A DNA stretch of 64,000 bases from Alphaproteobacteria bacterium (GCA_005884765.1 VAZV01000152.1:1-64000), one strand, 5' to 3'; shown: positions 1-9,476, counted from the stretch's first letter. Made by a program: numbers and translations. The notes: generated by a model from the letters alone, not told the origin.

Positions 1-2
1 CC

Positions 3-3000
3 TTCTTCGGCTCGGTCGGCTTTGCGACCCGCACCAGCGTCGATTTCCTCGCGATCTATATCGGCCCGATCCTGATGATCGGGTTGTGCACGCCGCTGTT
101 GCGCCGCGTGATCCAGCTCGCGAAATCGCAGAACATCACCTCGATCGCCGATTTCATCGCCGCGCGCTACGGCAAGAGCCAGGCGGTGGCGGTGACCGTG
201 GCGCTGATCGCGCTGATCGGATCGGTCCCCTATATCGCGCTCCAGCTCAAGGCGGCCGCGGCGTCGCTCGAGACTATCCTGAGCGAAGACCAGGCCTTTT
301 CCCATATTCCGATCATCGGCGACATCGCGCTGATGGTCACGCTCGCGATGGCGACCTTTGCGGTGCTGTTCGGCACCCGCCAGACCGATGCGACCGAACA
401 CCAGCACGGCCTGATGCTCGCAGTCGCCACCGAATCGATCGTGAAACTGGTGGCCTTTCTCGCCGCCGGCGCCTTCGTCACCTTCTGGATGTTCGATCCG
501 CATGAACTGATCCAGCGCGCGATGAAGACCCCGGAGGCGGTGCGCGCGATCCAGTACACGCCGTCGATCGGCAATTTCCTGTGCATGGTGGCGCTCTCGT
601 TTTTCGCCATCATGCTGTTGCCGCGCCAGTTTCACGTCAGCGCGGTGGAAAACTCCAGCGATTCGGAAGTCAGCCGCGCGCGGTGGCTGTTTCCGCTCTA
701 TCTCGTCGCCATCAATTTGTTCGTGATCCCGATCGCGATCGCCGGCCTCGTCACCTTCCCGTTCGGCGCCCTCGATGCCGATATGTATGTGCTGGCGCTG
801 CCGATCAAGGCGGAATCGCCGCTGCTCAGCGTCGGCGTCTTCGTCGGCGGCCTTTCGGCGGCCACCGCCATGGTGATCGTGGAATGCGTCGCGCTTTCGA
901 TCATGGTCTCGAACGACATCGTCGTGCCTCTGGTGCTGCAGCGAAGCGGAGCATCGCGCGAAGGCAAGGATTTCGGCGATTTCCTGCTGCGCGTACGCCG
1001 CTTTGCGATCTTCGCCATCATGGCGATGGCCTATTTCTACTATCGCGCGCTCGGCAACACCCAGCTCGCAGCCATCGGCCTGTTGTCATTTGCAGCGATC
1101 GCCCAGCTCGCCCCGGCGTTTTTCGGCGGCCTGTTCTGGCGACGCGCCACCGCGCGCGGCGCCATGGGCGGCATGCTGGTCGGCTTTGCAGTGTGGACCT
1201 ATACGCTGTTCGTGCCGAGCTTCCTCGACACCAGCACCGCAGGGCTGCTGCTGTTGCACCACGGTCCGTTCGGGATCGAGGCGCTGCGTCCGCAGGCGCT
1301 GCTCGGCGCCGATCTGTCGCCGCTGTTGCACGGCGTCGTGTGGTCGCTGTCGCTCAACCTCTTGACCTATGTCGTGCTGTCGCTGGCGCGGCGGCCCTCT
1401 TCGATCGAACTGGTGCAGGCCGATCTGTTCGTGCCGAACACCCTCGCACCGATCACGCCGGCGTTGCGGCGCTGGCGCTCTACGGTCACCGTGCAGGATA
1501 TCCAGACCACCGTGGCGCAATATCTCGGCCCCGAGCGCGCCCGACACTCGTTCGAAGCTTTTGCGATCACCCATCATGTGCCGCTGCAGCCGTCGGCGCC
1601 AGCCGATTTCGAATTGCTGCAGCATGCTGAACATTTGATCGCCTCTTCAATCGGCGCCGCTTCCTCCCGCCTCGTCATGTCGCTGTTGCTTCGCAAGCGC
1701 ACCGTCTCCGCCAAGGCCGCACTGAAGCTATTGGATGATTCCCACGCCGCGCTCCACTTCAACCGGGAGATCTTGCAGACGGCGCTCAACCATGTGCGGC
1801 AGGGCATCGCCGTGTTCGACGCCGATTTGCAGTTGATCTGCTCGAACCGGCAATTCGGCGAAATTCTGGGCCTGCCACCGCATCTGGTGCAGCTCGGGAT
1901 TCCACTGCAGGAAATCCTGGAATTCATGGGGGCGATCAGTTCTACCGGCGTGGGCGACGGCGAAGCCTTGCTGGAGCGGCGGCTTGCGGCCTACACCACC
2001 GAAGGCGAGCCCTATCTGGAGCGCCTGCCGGACCGCCGCATGGTGATCGAGGTGCGTTCCAACCGCATGCCGGGCGGTGGCCTCGTCATCACCTTCTCCG
2101 ATGTAACGCCTTCGTTCGAGACCGCCGAGCAACTCGAGCGCGCCAATGCGACGCTGGAGAAGCGCGTGCGCGACCGCACCGAGGAGCTCACCCGACTCAA
2201 CACCGAACTGGCGCTCGCCAAGAGCACGGCCGAGGACGCCAACATCTCGAAGACGCGGTTTCTGGCGGCGGCGAGCCACGACATTCTGCAGCCGCTCAAC
2301 GCGGCGCGGCTCTACGTGACGAGCCTGGTCGAGCGCCAGAATGGCGGCGAGGATTCGCGGCTGGTCGAAAATATCGACGATTCCCTTGAAGCAATCGAGG
2401 AAATCCTCGGAGCGCTATTGGATATTTCGCGGCTCGATGCCGGCGCCATGACACCCTCGATCTCGAGCTTCAAGATCGGCGACTTGATACGTTCGCTCGA
2501 GATCGAGTTTGCGCCGAGCGCGCGGGCCAAGGGGCTGGAACTGACCTTCGTGTCCTGTTCGCTGCCGGTCGAATCCGATCGCTCGCTGCTGCGTCGGCTG
2601 TTGCAGAACTTCATCTCCAATGCCATCAAATACACCCCGCACGGCCGCGTGCTGGTCGGCTGCCGGCGCCACGGCCAATCCCTGAAGATCTGCATCTACG
2701 ATACCGGCGTCGGCATTCCGATCGTCAAGCGCACCGAAATCTTCAAGGAATTCCATCGCCTCGAGCAGGGCGCGCGGATTGCCCGCGGCCTCGGCCTCGG
2801 ACTGTCGATCGTCGAGCGGCTGGCCCGTGTCCTCAACCACGGCATCGCCATCGACGCCAATCCGGGCGGCGGTTCGGTATTTTCGGTGACGGTGCCGACC
2901 GCGAAGGCGATCAACTTCACCGCCGCGGTCACCAGCGCCACGCCACTGTTGCGCACGCCGATGAGCGGCGCCCTGATCGTGTGCATCGAGAACGATGCGG

Positions 3001-3350
3001 CGATCCTCGACGGCATGCGAACGCTGCTCACGGCCTGGGATGCCAAGGTCATCGCCGTCAGCGATCCGGAGGCCGCGATCGAGGCGATCGAGGCGGCGGG
3101 CGGTCAGGTGACCGGCCTCTTGGTCGACTATCATCTCGACCGCGGCAACGGGGTTGCGGCGATCCGCGACATCCGCCGCCGCTTCGGCGAAAGCATTCCG
3201 GCCATCCTGATCACGGCAGACCGCAGTCCGCATGTGCGCGCCGCCGCGCGAGAAGAGACGATCGCGGTGCTCAATAAGCCCGTCAAACCCGCCTCGCTGC
3301 GCGCCCTGATTGGCCAGTGGCGCACGCAGCAGATGGTGGCGGCGGAGTAG
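3..3350 (+). CDS. crbS: CrbS/MxtR-type hybrid: SSS-family transporter fused to sensor histidine kinase and receiver (5' partial)
   Basis: The frame is open from base 3, so the true start lies left of the window. Up to about 1400 it encodes multiple hydrophobic segments of a sodium:solute symporter. From about 1490 to 1750 comes a linker in the place of the STAC domain of CbrA/CrbS kinases, then a PAS domain (about 1775-2110) and a coiled coil. The HisKA domain has an H-box ASHDILQPLNAARLY with the His codon at 2277. The ATPase domain has an N-box (FISNAIKYTPHG), a G1 box (DTGVGIP) and a G2 box (GLGLGLSI). A C-terminal receiver has its phospho-Asp codon at 3126. This order is that of CrbS/MxtR kinases, which with a NarL-type regulator control acetyl-CoA synthetase and acetate use in other proteobacteria. 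The NarL gene at 4868-5542 is the likely partner. The ligand is not evident. Confidence 0.85.
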   Translation, partial: FFGSVGFATRTSVDFLAIYIGPILMIGLCTPLLRRVIQLAKSQNITSIADFIAARYGKSQAVAVTVALIALIGSVPYIALQLKAAAASLETILSEDQAFSHIPIIGDIALMVTLAMATFAVLFGTRQTDATEHQHGLMLAVATESIVKLVAFLAAGAFVTFWMFDPHELIQRAMKTPEAVRAIQYTPSIGNFLCMVALSFFAIMLLPRQFHVSAVENSSDSEVSRARWLFPLYLVAINLFVIPIAIAGLVTFPFGALDADMYVLALPIKAESPLLSVGVFVGGLSAATAMVIVECVALSIMVSNDIVVPLVLQRSGASREGKDFGDFLLRVRRFAIFAIMAMAYFYYRALGNTQLAAIGLLSFAAIAQLAPAFFGGLFWRRATARGAMGGMLVGFAVWTYTLFVPSFLDTSTAGLLLLHHGPFGIEALRPQALLGADLSPLLHGVVWSLSLNLLTYVVLSLARRPSSIELVQADLFVPNTLAPITPALRRWRSTVTVQDIQTTVAQYLGPERARHSFEAFAITHHVPLQPSAPADFELLQHAEHLIASSIGAASSRLVMSLLLRKRTVSAKAALKLLDDSHAALHFNREILQTALNHVRQGIAVFDADLQLICSNRQFGEILGLPPHLVQLGIPLQEILEFMGAISSTGVGDGEALLERRLAAYTTEGEPYLERLPDRRMVIEVRSNRMPGGGLVITFSDVTPSFETAEQLERANATLEKRVRDRTEELTRLNTELALAKSTAEDANISKTRFLAAASHDILQPLNAARLYVTSLVERQNGGEDSRLVENIDDSLEAIEEILGALLDISRLDAGAMTPSISSFKIGDLIRSLEIEFAPSARAKGLELTFVSCSLPVESDRSLLRRLLQNFISNAIKYTPHGRVLVGCRRHGQSLKICIYDTGVGIPIVKRTEIFKEFHRLEQGARIARGLGLGLSIVERLARVLNHGIAIDANPGGGSVFSVTVPTAKAINFTAAVTSATPLLRTPMSGALIVCIENDAAILDGMRTLLTAWDAKVIAVSDPEAAIEAIEAAGGQVTGLLVDYHLDRGNGVAAIRDIRRRFGESIPAILITADRSPHVRAAAREETIAVLNKPVKPASLRALIGQWRTQQMVAAE

Positions 3351-3380
3351 ATAGCAACTGGATTGCTGCGTCGCTGCCGA

Positions 3381-4004
3381 TCAGGAGCAATGGCGGAACA
3401 CGCTGAATTGGAACGATTGGTTCGAGTCCCAGGGCGTCGCGTGAGCATGCCGTCGGGTGTCAACGAGCTGGAAGGCGCGCCCGAGGGTCTCGCCAAGGCT
3501 CGCAGCATCGTACCGCACCACGGGCAGGCCGCTGCATCGTTCTGGCCCATCGAGCGCGAAGGTCGCAATGATGGCGTACCCCCCAAGCTTCAAGCCCCGC
3601 TCAAGTCGCTCGACATAAGCAGCGCGGTCGCCGCCCTCGGTCAGGAAGTGGAACGCTGCGCGATCGTGCCAAATGTCGTAAGCCCTTGGCGGGTCCCAGG
3701 CGGTCGCGTCCGCGACAATCCAATGAACCTGTCGGGCACGGCTACCAAGACGGGCCTTGGCAGCTCCCAGCGCCGCCTCGGATAGATCAAGAACCGTGAC
3801 ATCCTGAAATCCGCGACTCAAGAGATTGTCCACCAGACGCGAAGCACCGCCACCTATGTCGATGACAGCCGAAGCCGGAATCGCGCCGACTTGGGCAATC
3901 AGTTCGAGCGAAGGCGCGGGATTTTCCTGAAACCAGCTGACTTCATGCTCGCCCTTCTTGGTGTAGACGTCCTCCCAATGGGCTTGACGGCTCGCACTCG
4001 GCAT
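3381..4004 (-). CDS. Class I SAM-dependent methyltransferase
   Basis: 207 residues. The start at 4004 is chosen because GGAGGAAG lies just upstream and the family homology begins there; the frame is open further but without homology. It begins with the HWEDVYTKKGEHEVSWFQ motif typical of small bacterial methyltransferases. The SAM-binding glycine loop VIDIGGGASRLVDNLL follows, then the acidic strand-2 end (VTVLDLSEAAL) and motif DATAWDPP. The substrate cannot be read from sequence; relatives include thiopurine/tellurite-type and uncharacterised enzymes. It is convergent with crbS and divergent from the nucleoside phosphorylase gene. Together these two genes separate the kinase from its probable response regulator. 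Confidence 0.85.
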   Translation of the reverse strand: MPSASRQAHWEDVYTKKGEHEVSWFQENPAPSLELIAQVGAIPASAVIDIGGGASRLVDNLLSRGFQDVTVLDLSEAALGAAKARLGSRARQVHWIVADATAWDPPRAYDIWHDRAAFHFLTEGGDRAAYVERLERGLKLGGYAIIATFALDGPERCSGLPVVRYDAASLGETLGRAFQLVDTRRHAHATPWDSNQSFQFSVFRHCS

Positions 4005-4044
4005 CGCTTCTTCCTCCGTCCGCCTCCGCAAGGTAAACCAGAAC

Positions 4045-4929
4045 ATGGTCACTCCGCCTATCCTAGACAACAAGCACACGTCGAGGCCGTCTGTTTTCGC
4101 CCCTGCAGCCCTGCTCCGTGAGGCACGGCGACAGAAGGGGCTGGACGCTGTGGAGGTGCCTCCGGTCTGCATTTTGGATCCCGATGGCGACTTGGTGCGG
4201 CAGTTGCGACAAACTGGAGTGGCAAAGCCGTTCACGCCTTGGCCGTGTTATCATACCGAACTCGACACGTTCGAGCTCGCCGGCGAGGTCGTCGGGATTG
4301 TCGGGCGTGTGGTTGGTGCGTCGTTCGCAGTCCTTGTTGCCGAGGAGCTGTTTGCCAGCGGATGCAAGCTCATGGTGAGCGTCACCTCGGCGGGTCAAAT
4401 AGTCCCTGCAGGGAGGCCGCCTTACTTCGTCGTGATCGATCGCTCGTTACGCGACGAGGGAACCAGCTACCATTATGCGCCTGCGTCCGAGTTCGCGGAA
4501 GCTGACCCAAACCTCGTGAACAAGGCCGCGGCAGCACTGGCACAGAGCGGACTCCGCGGCGTCGTAGGCGCAAGCTGGACCACCGACGCGCCGTTTCGGG
4601 AGACCGCAGAAGCCATCGAAGCTGCACGCAGCAAAGGCATCCTCGCAGTCGAGATGGAAGCGGCGGCCCTGTACATCTTTGCTCGCTGCGCCGGAGTGCG
4701 GGTGCTTTGCCTCGCCCACGTCACCAACACCATGGGGCAGGCCGGCGACGATTTCGAGAAGGGCGAAGCAGACGGCACGCGGGATGCCTTGGCCGCGCTC
4801 GGGGCGATCATTGCTGGTCTGCGGGACCGTCGTAGCGCCGCCGCTGTTCGTATTCGTTCTGACAGCCCTACGGCTCCGACTGCGTGCTCTGGCGCCATTG
4901 GCTGCCGGCGATTTTCGCGGCCGCGATGA
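4045..4929 (+). CDS. Nucleoside phosphorylase (PNP/UDP phosphorylase family)
   Basis: 294 residues. The conserved core spans about residues 60-260, with the family hallmark GILAVEMEAAALYIFA near residue 198 (nucleoside-binding Met/Glu region) and the glycine-rich GIVGRVVGASFAV near residue 85. Such enzymes reversibly phosphorolyse nucleosides; purine versus uridine preference cannot be assigned. The last 30 or so residues look non-homologous and are encoded where the gene runs 62 bp into the 3' end of the convergent response-regulator gene, so the original stop may have been lost. It is divergent from the methyltransferase, with about 40 bp between the two starts. Confidence 0.8.
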   Translation: MVTPPILDNKHTSRPSVFAPAALLREARRQKGLDAVEVPPVCILDPDGDLVRQLRQTGVAKPFTPWPCYHTELDTFELAGEVVGIVGRVVGASFAVLVAEELFASGCKLMVSVTSAGQIVPAGRPPYFVVIDRSLRDEGTSYHYAPASEFAEADPNLVNKAAAALAQSGLRGVVGASWTTDAPFRETAEAIEAARSKGILAVEMEAAALYIFARCAGVRVLCLAHVTNTMGQAGDDFEKGEADGTRDALAALGAIIAGLRDRRSAAAVRIRSDSPTAPTACSGAIGCRRFSRPR

Positions 4930-5542
4930 CCGCCTGGGTGCGGCTCTCGACGCCGAGCTTTTGCAGGATCGCCGAGACATGCGCCTTGATGGTCGCCTCC
5001 GAGACGCCGAGCTCGTAGGCGATCTGCTTGTTGAGAAGCCCCTCCGACAGCATCATCAGGACCCTCACTTGTTGCGGGGTCAGCGTCACCAGGCGGTCGC
5101 GCAGCCGCGTCATCTCCGGATCCGCCGCCGACGACAGATCGATATCCGGCGGCACCCAGACATCGCCCTCCATCACCTTGAGGATCGCATCGCGCAGCGT
5201 CTCGACCCCGAACCGCTTCGGGATGAATCCGGAGGCGCCGAAGTCGAGCGACCTTCGGATCGTGGCGCTATCGTCGCTGGCCGATATGACCACCACCGGG
5301 ATCGCCGGGTATTGCGCGCGCAGATAGATCAGGCCGGAGAAGCCCGAGATCCCCGGCATCGTCAGGTCGAGCAGGATCAGGTCGACATCGGCATCCTGCT
5401 CCAGGAGCCCGGTCAAGTCCTCGAAAGATCCGGCCTCGTCGATTTTGGCCGACGGCACGACGCTGGTCACCGCCTGCCGCAGCGCATCGCGGAACAGAGG
5501 ATGGTCGTCGGCAATAACAAGGCGGGTGCTGGTTGCGGTCAT
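4868..5542 (-). CDS. crbR: NarL/LuxR-family response regulator, probable CrbR/ErdR partner of the CrbS-like kinase
   Basis: 224 residues. The N-terminal receiver has the acidic pocket IADDHPLF, the phospho-Asp in LILLDLTMPG (near residue 58), the Ser of VVISAS and the Lys of FIPKRFG. The C-terminal LuxR helix-turn-helix (about residues 150-212) contains LTPQQVRVLMMLSEGLLNKQ and VSEATIKAHVSAILQKLG. This is the architecture of CrbR/ErdR. It lies about 1.5 kb from the kinase and is divergent from the MHS transporter, which it may control. Pairing with the kinase is inference from family co-occurrence. Confidence 0.85.
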   Translation of the reverse strand: MTATSTRLVIADDHPLFRDALRQAVTSVVPSAKIDEAGSFEDLTGLLEQDADVDLILLDLTMPGISGFSGLIYLRAQYPAIPVVVISASDDSATIRRSLDFGASGFIPKRFGVETLRDAILKVMEGDVWVPPDIDLSSAADPEMTRLRDRLVTLTPQQVRVLMMLSEGLLNKQIAYELGVSEATIKAHVSAILQKLGVESRTQAVIAAAKIAGSQWRQSTQSEP

Positions 5543-5880
5543 CTATTTCCTGTGTGCCCGTGACCGGCCAACGCAGGCTTGCCATGGGAAGTTGCAACGA
5601 AAGTTCTAGGCGAGTTCGATTCTCCCCTGATGGCCGATCGCATGCAAGCACACAATAACGCCTTGCGGCAAAGCGGTTAATCCGCCGCCTTGTGCGCCGC
5701 AATAGGTCGAGACGCGGACTTGATTCACCGCAAGGAATGCCCGGGCGGCATGGGTACAAAGGCCGAAAGTCTTATTGGGGGAGGTTTCACGGCGATGTTA
5801 CCGTAAAGCGAATCCCATGGATCAATCCGGCCAAGTCCGGCGCATGGGCGATCGACCTTGCATTAAACGGGGAGCAAACC
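5543..5880. promoter_or_regulatory. Divergent control region between crbR and the MHS transporter
   Basis: 338 bp without a supported gene between two divergent starts. It should hold both promoters. I see no unambiguous operator. An upstream in-frame extension of the transporter ORF (from 5692) has no transporter homology and is not counted as coding. Confidence 0.35.
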
Positions 5881-7512
5881 ATGACGATGGCCTTAACGGC
5901 GGGCGGCATCCGCACCGGAGGAATGACGGCTGAAGAGCGAAAGGTCATTTTCGCTTCCTCACTCGGCACCGTTTTCGAGTGGTACGACTTCTACATCTAC
6001 GGAACACTGGGCGCGTTCCTCGCCAAATACTTCTTCTCCAACGTGCCGCCGAATGTCGGCTTCATCTTCGCGTTGCTCGCCTTCGCGGCCGGCTTCGCCG
6101 TCCGTCCGTTCGGCGCGCTGATCTTTGGCCGTCTGGGCGACATGATCGGACGCAAATACACCTTCCTGATCACGATGACCCTGATGGGCATCGGCACCTT
6201 CTTCATCGGCGTGATTCCCGGCTACGACACATGGGGCATCCTCGCGCCGATCGTGCTGATCGCGCTGCGTCTGGTGCAGGGCCTTGCGCTCGGCGGCGAG
6301 TATGGCGGTGCGGCGACCTACGTCGCCGAGCATGCGCCGAAGAACAGGCGCGGCTACTACACCTCCTGGATTCAGACCACGGCGACGCTCGGCCTGTTCC
6401 TGGCTTTGCTGCTCATCCTGGGCATCCGGAGCTGGATGGGCGAAGCGACTTTCGGCGACTGGGGCTGGCGTATTCCGTTCCTGCTCTCGGGCATCCTTCT
6501 GGTCATCTCGATCTGGATCCGCTTGAGCCTGAACGAGTCGCCGGTGTTCCAGAAGATGAAGGACGAGGGCACGACCTCGAGGCGGCCGCTGACTGAATCC
6601 TTTGGCGAGTGGGGAAATGCCAAGATCGCGATCTTCGCGCTTCTCGGCGCCACCGCCGGCGAAGCCGTGGTGTGGTATGGCGGGCAGTTCTATGCGCTGT
6701 TCTTCCTGACCCAGACCATCAAGGTGCCCGCCGTCACCGCGCAGATCATGATCGTGGTCGCGCTGGCGCTTGGTACTCCGGCCTTCATCTTGTTCGGCTG
6801 GCTGTCGGACAAGATCGGCCGCAAGCCGATCATCCTGGCGGGCTTCCTGCTCGCGGCGGTGACGTATTTCCCGATCTTCAAGGGCATTACCCACTTCGCC
6901 AACCCGAAGCTCGAGACGGCGCTGGTGTCATCGCCGGTGACGGTGATTACCGACCCCTCCGAGTGCTCCTTCCAGTTCAAGGCGACCGGAACCGAGAAGT
7001 TCACTACGGGCTGCGACATCGCCAAGTCCGGGCTGGTCAACCTGTCGGTGAACTACACGAATCAGGATGCGCCAAAGGGAGCGCCGGCGCAGGTCAAGAT
7101 CGGCGAACAGACGCTGACCGCGACCTCGCCGGATTTCGCCAAGGCGTTGCCCGCGGCCATCAAGGCCCACGGCTATCCGGCCTCGGCCGATCCGAACGAT
7201 ATCAATACCGTCATGACGACAGTGCTGCTCTGGATCCTGGTGATCTATGTGACGCTGGTCTACGCCCCGATCGCGGCGTGGCTGGTCGAACTGTTCCCGA
7301 GCCGGATCCGCTACTCAAGCATGTCGCTGCCCTACCACATTGGCAACGGCTGGTTCGGCGGCTTCCTGCCGGCGACCGTGTTCGCAATCGTTGCCGCGAC
7401 CGGCAACATCTATTCCGGTCTGTGGTATCCGGTCGGCGTCGCCGTCATGAGCCTCGTCATCGGCTTCCTGTTCCTCCCGGAAACCAAGGACGTCGACATC
7501 ACCAAGACCTGA
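5881..7512 (+). CDS. MHS-family MFS transporter with large extracytoplasmic insertion
   Basis: 543 residues. The start at 5881 follows GGGGAG and precedes the typical MHS opening (KVIFASSLGTVFEWYDFYIY). Twelve membrane segments are visible, with the MFS motif GRLGDMIGRKY between TM2 and TM3 and the repeat WLSDKIGRKP between TM8 and TM9. MHS carriers are H+ symporters for dicarboxylates, osmolytes and related acids. Unusual is a hydrophilic insertion of roughly 105 residues (about 6890-7205) in the second half, with two cysteines that could form a disulfide. The divergent CrbR-like regulator suggests a short-chain or carboxylic acid substrate, but that is inference. Confidence 0.85.
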   Translation: MTMALTAGGIRTGGMTAEERKVIFASSLGTVFEWYDFYIYGTLGAFLAKYFFSNVPPNVGFIFALLAFAAGFAVRPFGALIFGRLGDMIGRKYTFLITMTLMGIGTFFIGVIPGYDTWGILAPIVLIALRLVQGLALGGEYGGAATYVAEHAPKNRRGYYTSWIQTTATLGLFLALLLILGIRSWMGEATFGDWGWRIPFLLSGILLVISIWIRLSLNESPVFQKMKDEGTTSRRPLTESFGEWGNAKIAIFALLGATAGEAVVWYGGQFYALFFLTQTIKVPAVTAQIMIVVALALGTPAFILFGWLSDKIGRKPIILAGFLLAAVTYFPIFKGITHFANPKLETALVSSPVTVITDPSECSFQFKATGTEKFTTGCDIAKSGLVNLSVNYTNQDAPKGAPAQVKIGEQTLTATSPDFAKALPAAIKAHGYPASADPNDINTVMTTVLLWILVIYVTLVYAPIAAWLVELFPSRIRYSSMSLPYHIGNGWFGGFLPATVFAIVAATGNIYSGLWYPVGVAVMSLVIGFLFLPETKDVDITKT

Positions 7513-7555
7513 CGCTGGTTGCGGTGGCGCGGGCCACCCAGCACAAATCAAAGGA

Positions 7556-7594
7556 CCGGCCGCGGGAACGCTTCCCGCGGCCGGTTTTGTTTTA
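7556..7594 (+). terminator. Rho-independent terminator after the MHS transporter
   Basis: A perfect 13-bp GC-rich stem (ccggccgcgggaa and its complement, loop cgc) is followed by ttttgtttt. It lies between two convergent genes and may serve both. Confidence 0.85.
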
Positions 7595-8056
7595 TCCAAC
7601 CTGTCCGATGAACTGCAGCACCACTTCGCGCCGATGCGGGCGGCGACGATGCTCGACCAGATAGATCGCCTGCCATGTGCCCAGCGCGAGTTCGCCGCTC
7701 AAGACCGGGATCTGCAGCGAGGTCGCGGTCAGCATGGTCTTGATATGCGCCGGCATGTCGTCGGGACCTTCGGTGTCGTGGCTCCATCCGGCATTTTCCG
7801 GCGCGAGCCTTCCGAGCGCCGTCGTCAAATCGTCGAGCACCGACGGATCGGCGTTCTCCTGGATCGTGAGAGAGGCCGAGGTATGGCGGATGAACAGCGT
7901 CATCATCCCTTGTTTCGCCCTGGCCTCGCCGACAAAGTTCGTCGCTTCGGCGGTGAGATCGACAAAGCCGCGCCCGGACGTTTGAATCGTGAGAAGCGAC
8001 GTCGCGATGGTATCCGCGCTGGCTGTTGACCGGCCGGTGCGTGATATTCGGCTCAT
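7592..8056 (-). CDS. yjbQ: YjbQ family protein (UPF0047; secondary thiamine-phosphate synthase activity reported for the family)
   Basis: 154 residues. The start at 8056 is chosen because AAGGCG precedes it at good spacing; the ORF extends 17 codons further without homology. Conserved family blocks are present: HTSASLTIQENADPSVLDDL, HDTEGPDDMPAHIKTML and LGTWQAIYLVEHR followed by PHRREVVLQF. These histidines form the conserved pocket of the small trimeric YjbQ fold. Weak thiamine-phosphate synthase activity has been described for relatives, and the cellular role is unsettled. Confidence 0.88.
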   Translation of the reverse strand: MSRISRTGRSTASADTIATSLLTIQTSGRGFVDLTAEATNFVGEARAKQGMMTLFIRHTSASLTIQENADPSVLDDLTTALGRLAPENAGWSHDTEGPDDMPAHIKTMLTATSLQIPVLSGELALGTWQAIYLVEHRRRPHRREVVLQFIGQVG

Positions 8057-8176
8057 GCAAAGCGCCTTTGTAGGTGAGCAAAGGCGCATATGCGCCGTGC
8101 GCGCCACAATTCAAGTGAGCCGTTGGTGGGCACGCGGAGCCTGTGGGGCGCATCGGCGCGATCCGTTGGCTTTGCC

Positions 8177-8629
8177 CTAGTCAAAGGCAACGGAGCGGCC
8201 GTTTCGCTTTTTCATGTGGCGGTGAGGAATCCCCGCGTCCATAAATTCTTCCCCATACGCCTCGTATCCCAAGCGCGCGTAGAATTGCTGGGCATGGGAC
8301 TGAGCATCCAAGAGGAAATTGCGGACTTGTCCAAGATCCGGCGTTTCCTCAATAGCGGCGATCAACCGCTTGCCAATACCAAAACCTCGGTTTGACTGGC
8401 GCACGGCCACGCGGCCGATTTTGGCCGACGCGCCGCCATCCCTCAACACGACACGCGCTGTCCCCACGGGTTGGCCGTCTGCGAGTGCAATAAAATGCAG
8501 TGCTTGGCTATCAAGCGTATCGCGCTCCATATCGAGCGGAACGTCCTGTTCGCCGACGAAGACCTCTTCTCTAATCCGCAAACACTCTTCTAAATCCTGA
8601 GTCGTCCTTGCAGCCCTAATCGTTATCAT
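8177..8629 (-). CDS. GNAT family N-acyltransferase
   Basis: 150 residues. The beginning resembles the ElaA/YjcF-type group (IRIREEVFVGEQDVPLDME). Motif A, the acetyl-CoA pyrophosphate site, is visible as IGRVAVRQSNRGFGIGKRLI (about residues 71-90), followed by the Tyr-containing C-terminal motif (AQQFYARLGYEAYGEEF) and the HRHMKK tail common in this group. The acceptor is unknown. It stands alone on the minus strand between yjbQ and a small exported protein. Confidence 0.85.
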   Translation of the reverse strand: MITIRAARTTQDLEECLRIREEVFVGEQDVPLDMERDTLDSQALHFIALADGQPVGTARVVLRDGGASAKIGRVAVRQSNRGFGIGKRLIAAIEETPDLGQVRNFLLDAQSHAQQFYARLGYEAYGEEFMDAGIPHRHMKKRNGRSVAFD

Positions 8630-8665
8630 CCCGGCCCCGGTGCACGACCGAAATTTGAATCCGCC

Positions 8666-9181
8666 TCAAATCTTGCCGGAGACGTCCTTCTGCATCCGGT
8701 TGGCCATCTCCACCAGGCGGCGCCATGCCCGCTCCAGGAACGACACCACGCGATCCATGTCCTGGTCGCTCGGCAGCGGAATTTCGATCTTGCGCTCGCT
8801 GTCGGCAGCTTTGGGATCGGATTTGAGCGAGTCCGATTTCGGCAGCGCTTCATCGGTCTTGCCGCTGACCGTCGGCTCCCGCGCAGCGAGCTCCGTCTTC
8901 AGCTTTTCATTGTCGGCTTGCAGACGGCCGATCTCGGCATCGAGTGCGGCACGCTCGTCGGGCACCGCATAGCAGGCCCAGCCGATGCCGGAGTTGTTGC
9001 AGGTCGATACCGTGCCGGTGCGGGTGTCGAGCCTGATCACGCCGTCGGCAACCGGGGAGAGCGTATAGCGGCCGTTTTCAGTGTCCGGCATCGGGCCGGC
9101 GGCCGCGCCACTGCCGGCCACGCAACATGCGACCGCGGTCGCCGCGACAATTTTGGAGAACTTCGAGGGCGATGTGCTCAT
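8666..9181 (-). CDS. Exported protein of unknown function with coiled-coil segment
   Basis: 171 residues with an N-terminal signal peptide (KIVAATAVACCVAGSGAAA). The mature part starts with a short beta-rich segment containing two cysteines that flank GIGWA (CNNSGIGWAC), which could be disulfide-linked. A heptad-like stretch follows (about residues 78-98) and then a charged linker and a C-terminal helix. I do not recognise a named family with certainty. It is probably periplasmic. Confidence 0.7.
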   Translation of the reverse strand: MSTSPSKFSKIVAATAVACCVAGSGAAAGPMPDTENGRYTLSPVADGVIRLDTRTGTVSTCNNSGIGWACYAVPDERAALDAEIGRLQADNEKLKTELAAREPTVSGKTDEALPKSDSLKSDPKAADSERKIEIPLPSDQDMDRVVSFLERAWRRLVEMANRMQKDVSGKI

Positions 9182-9476
9182 GGGTGTTGTTCCGCCTCAA
9201 AACGGATCATAAACCAATTCTACACCTGCGAACGCTGGGGCGCACGCCTGACCAACGGGTCGCGCTGAGCACGTTCGATCACGCATTGGCTTTTGCAGTG
9301 CGGCGACCGCTCCACCGGCGATCGGCAGATATCTGGATAAATCCAGATAAATCAATGATCTAAGTGGTTACGCCGCAATCTTGACTTGGTTGGATGTGGT
9401 CAGTATGGTCCGCGCGGCTTTTGAGGGCGAAGGGGCGTCATTTCCATTCACCCGCTTCGTTTCGGGTCTGCGCAGC

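Noticed and set aside
4930..5563. Plus-strand ORF (from 4679) antisense to crbR
   Set aside because: Arg/His-rich shadow translation; the response regulator on the minus strand has all conserved residues.
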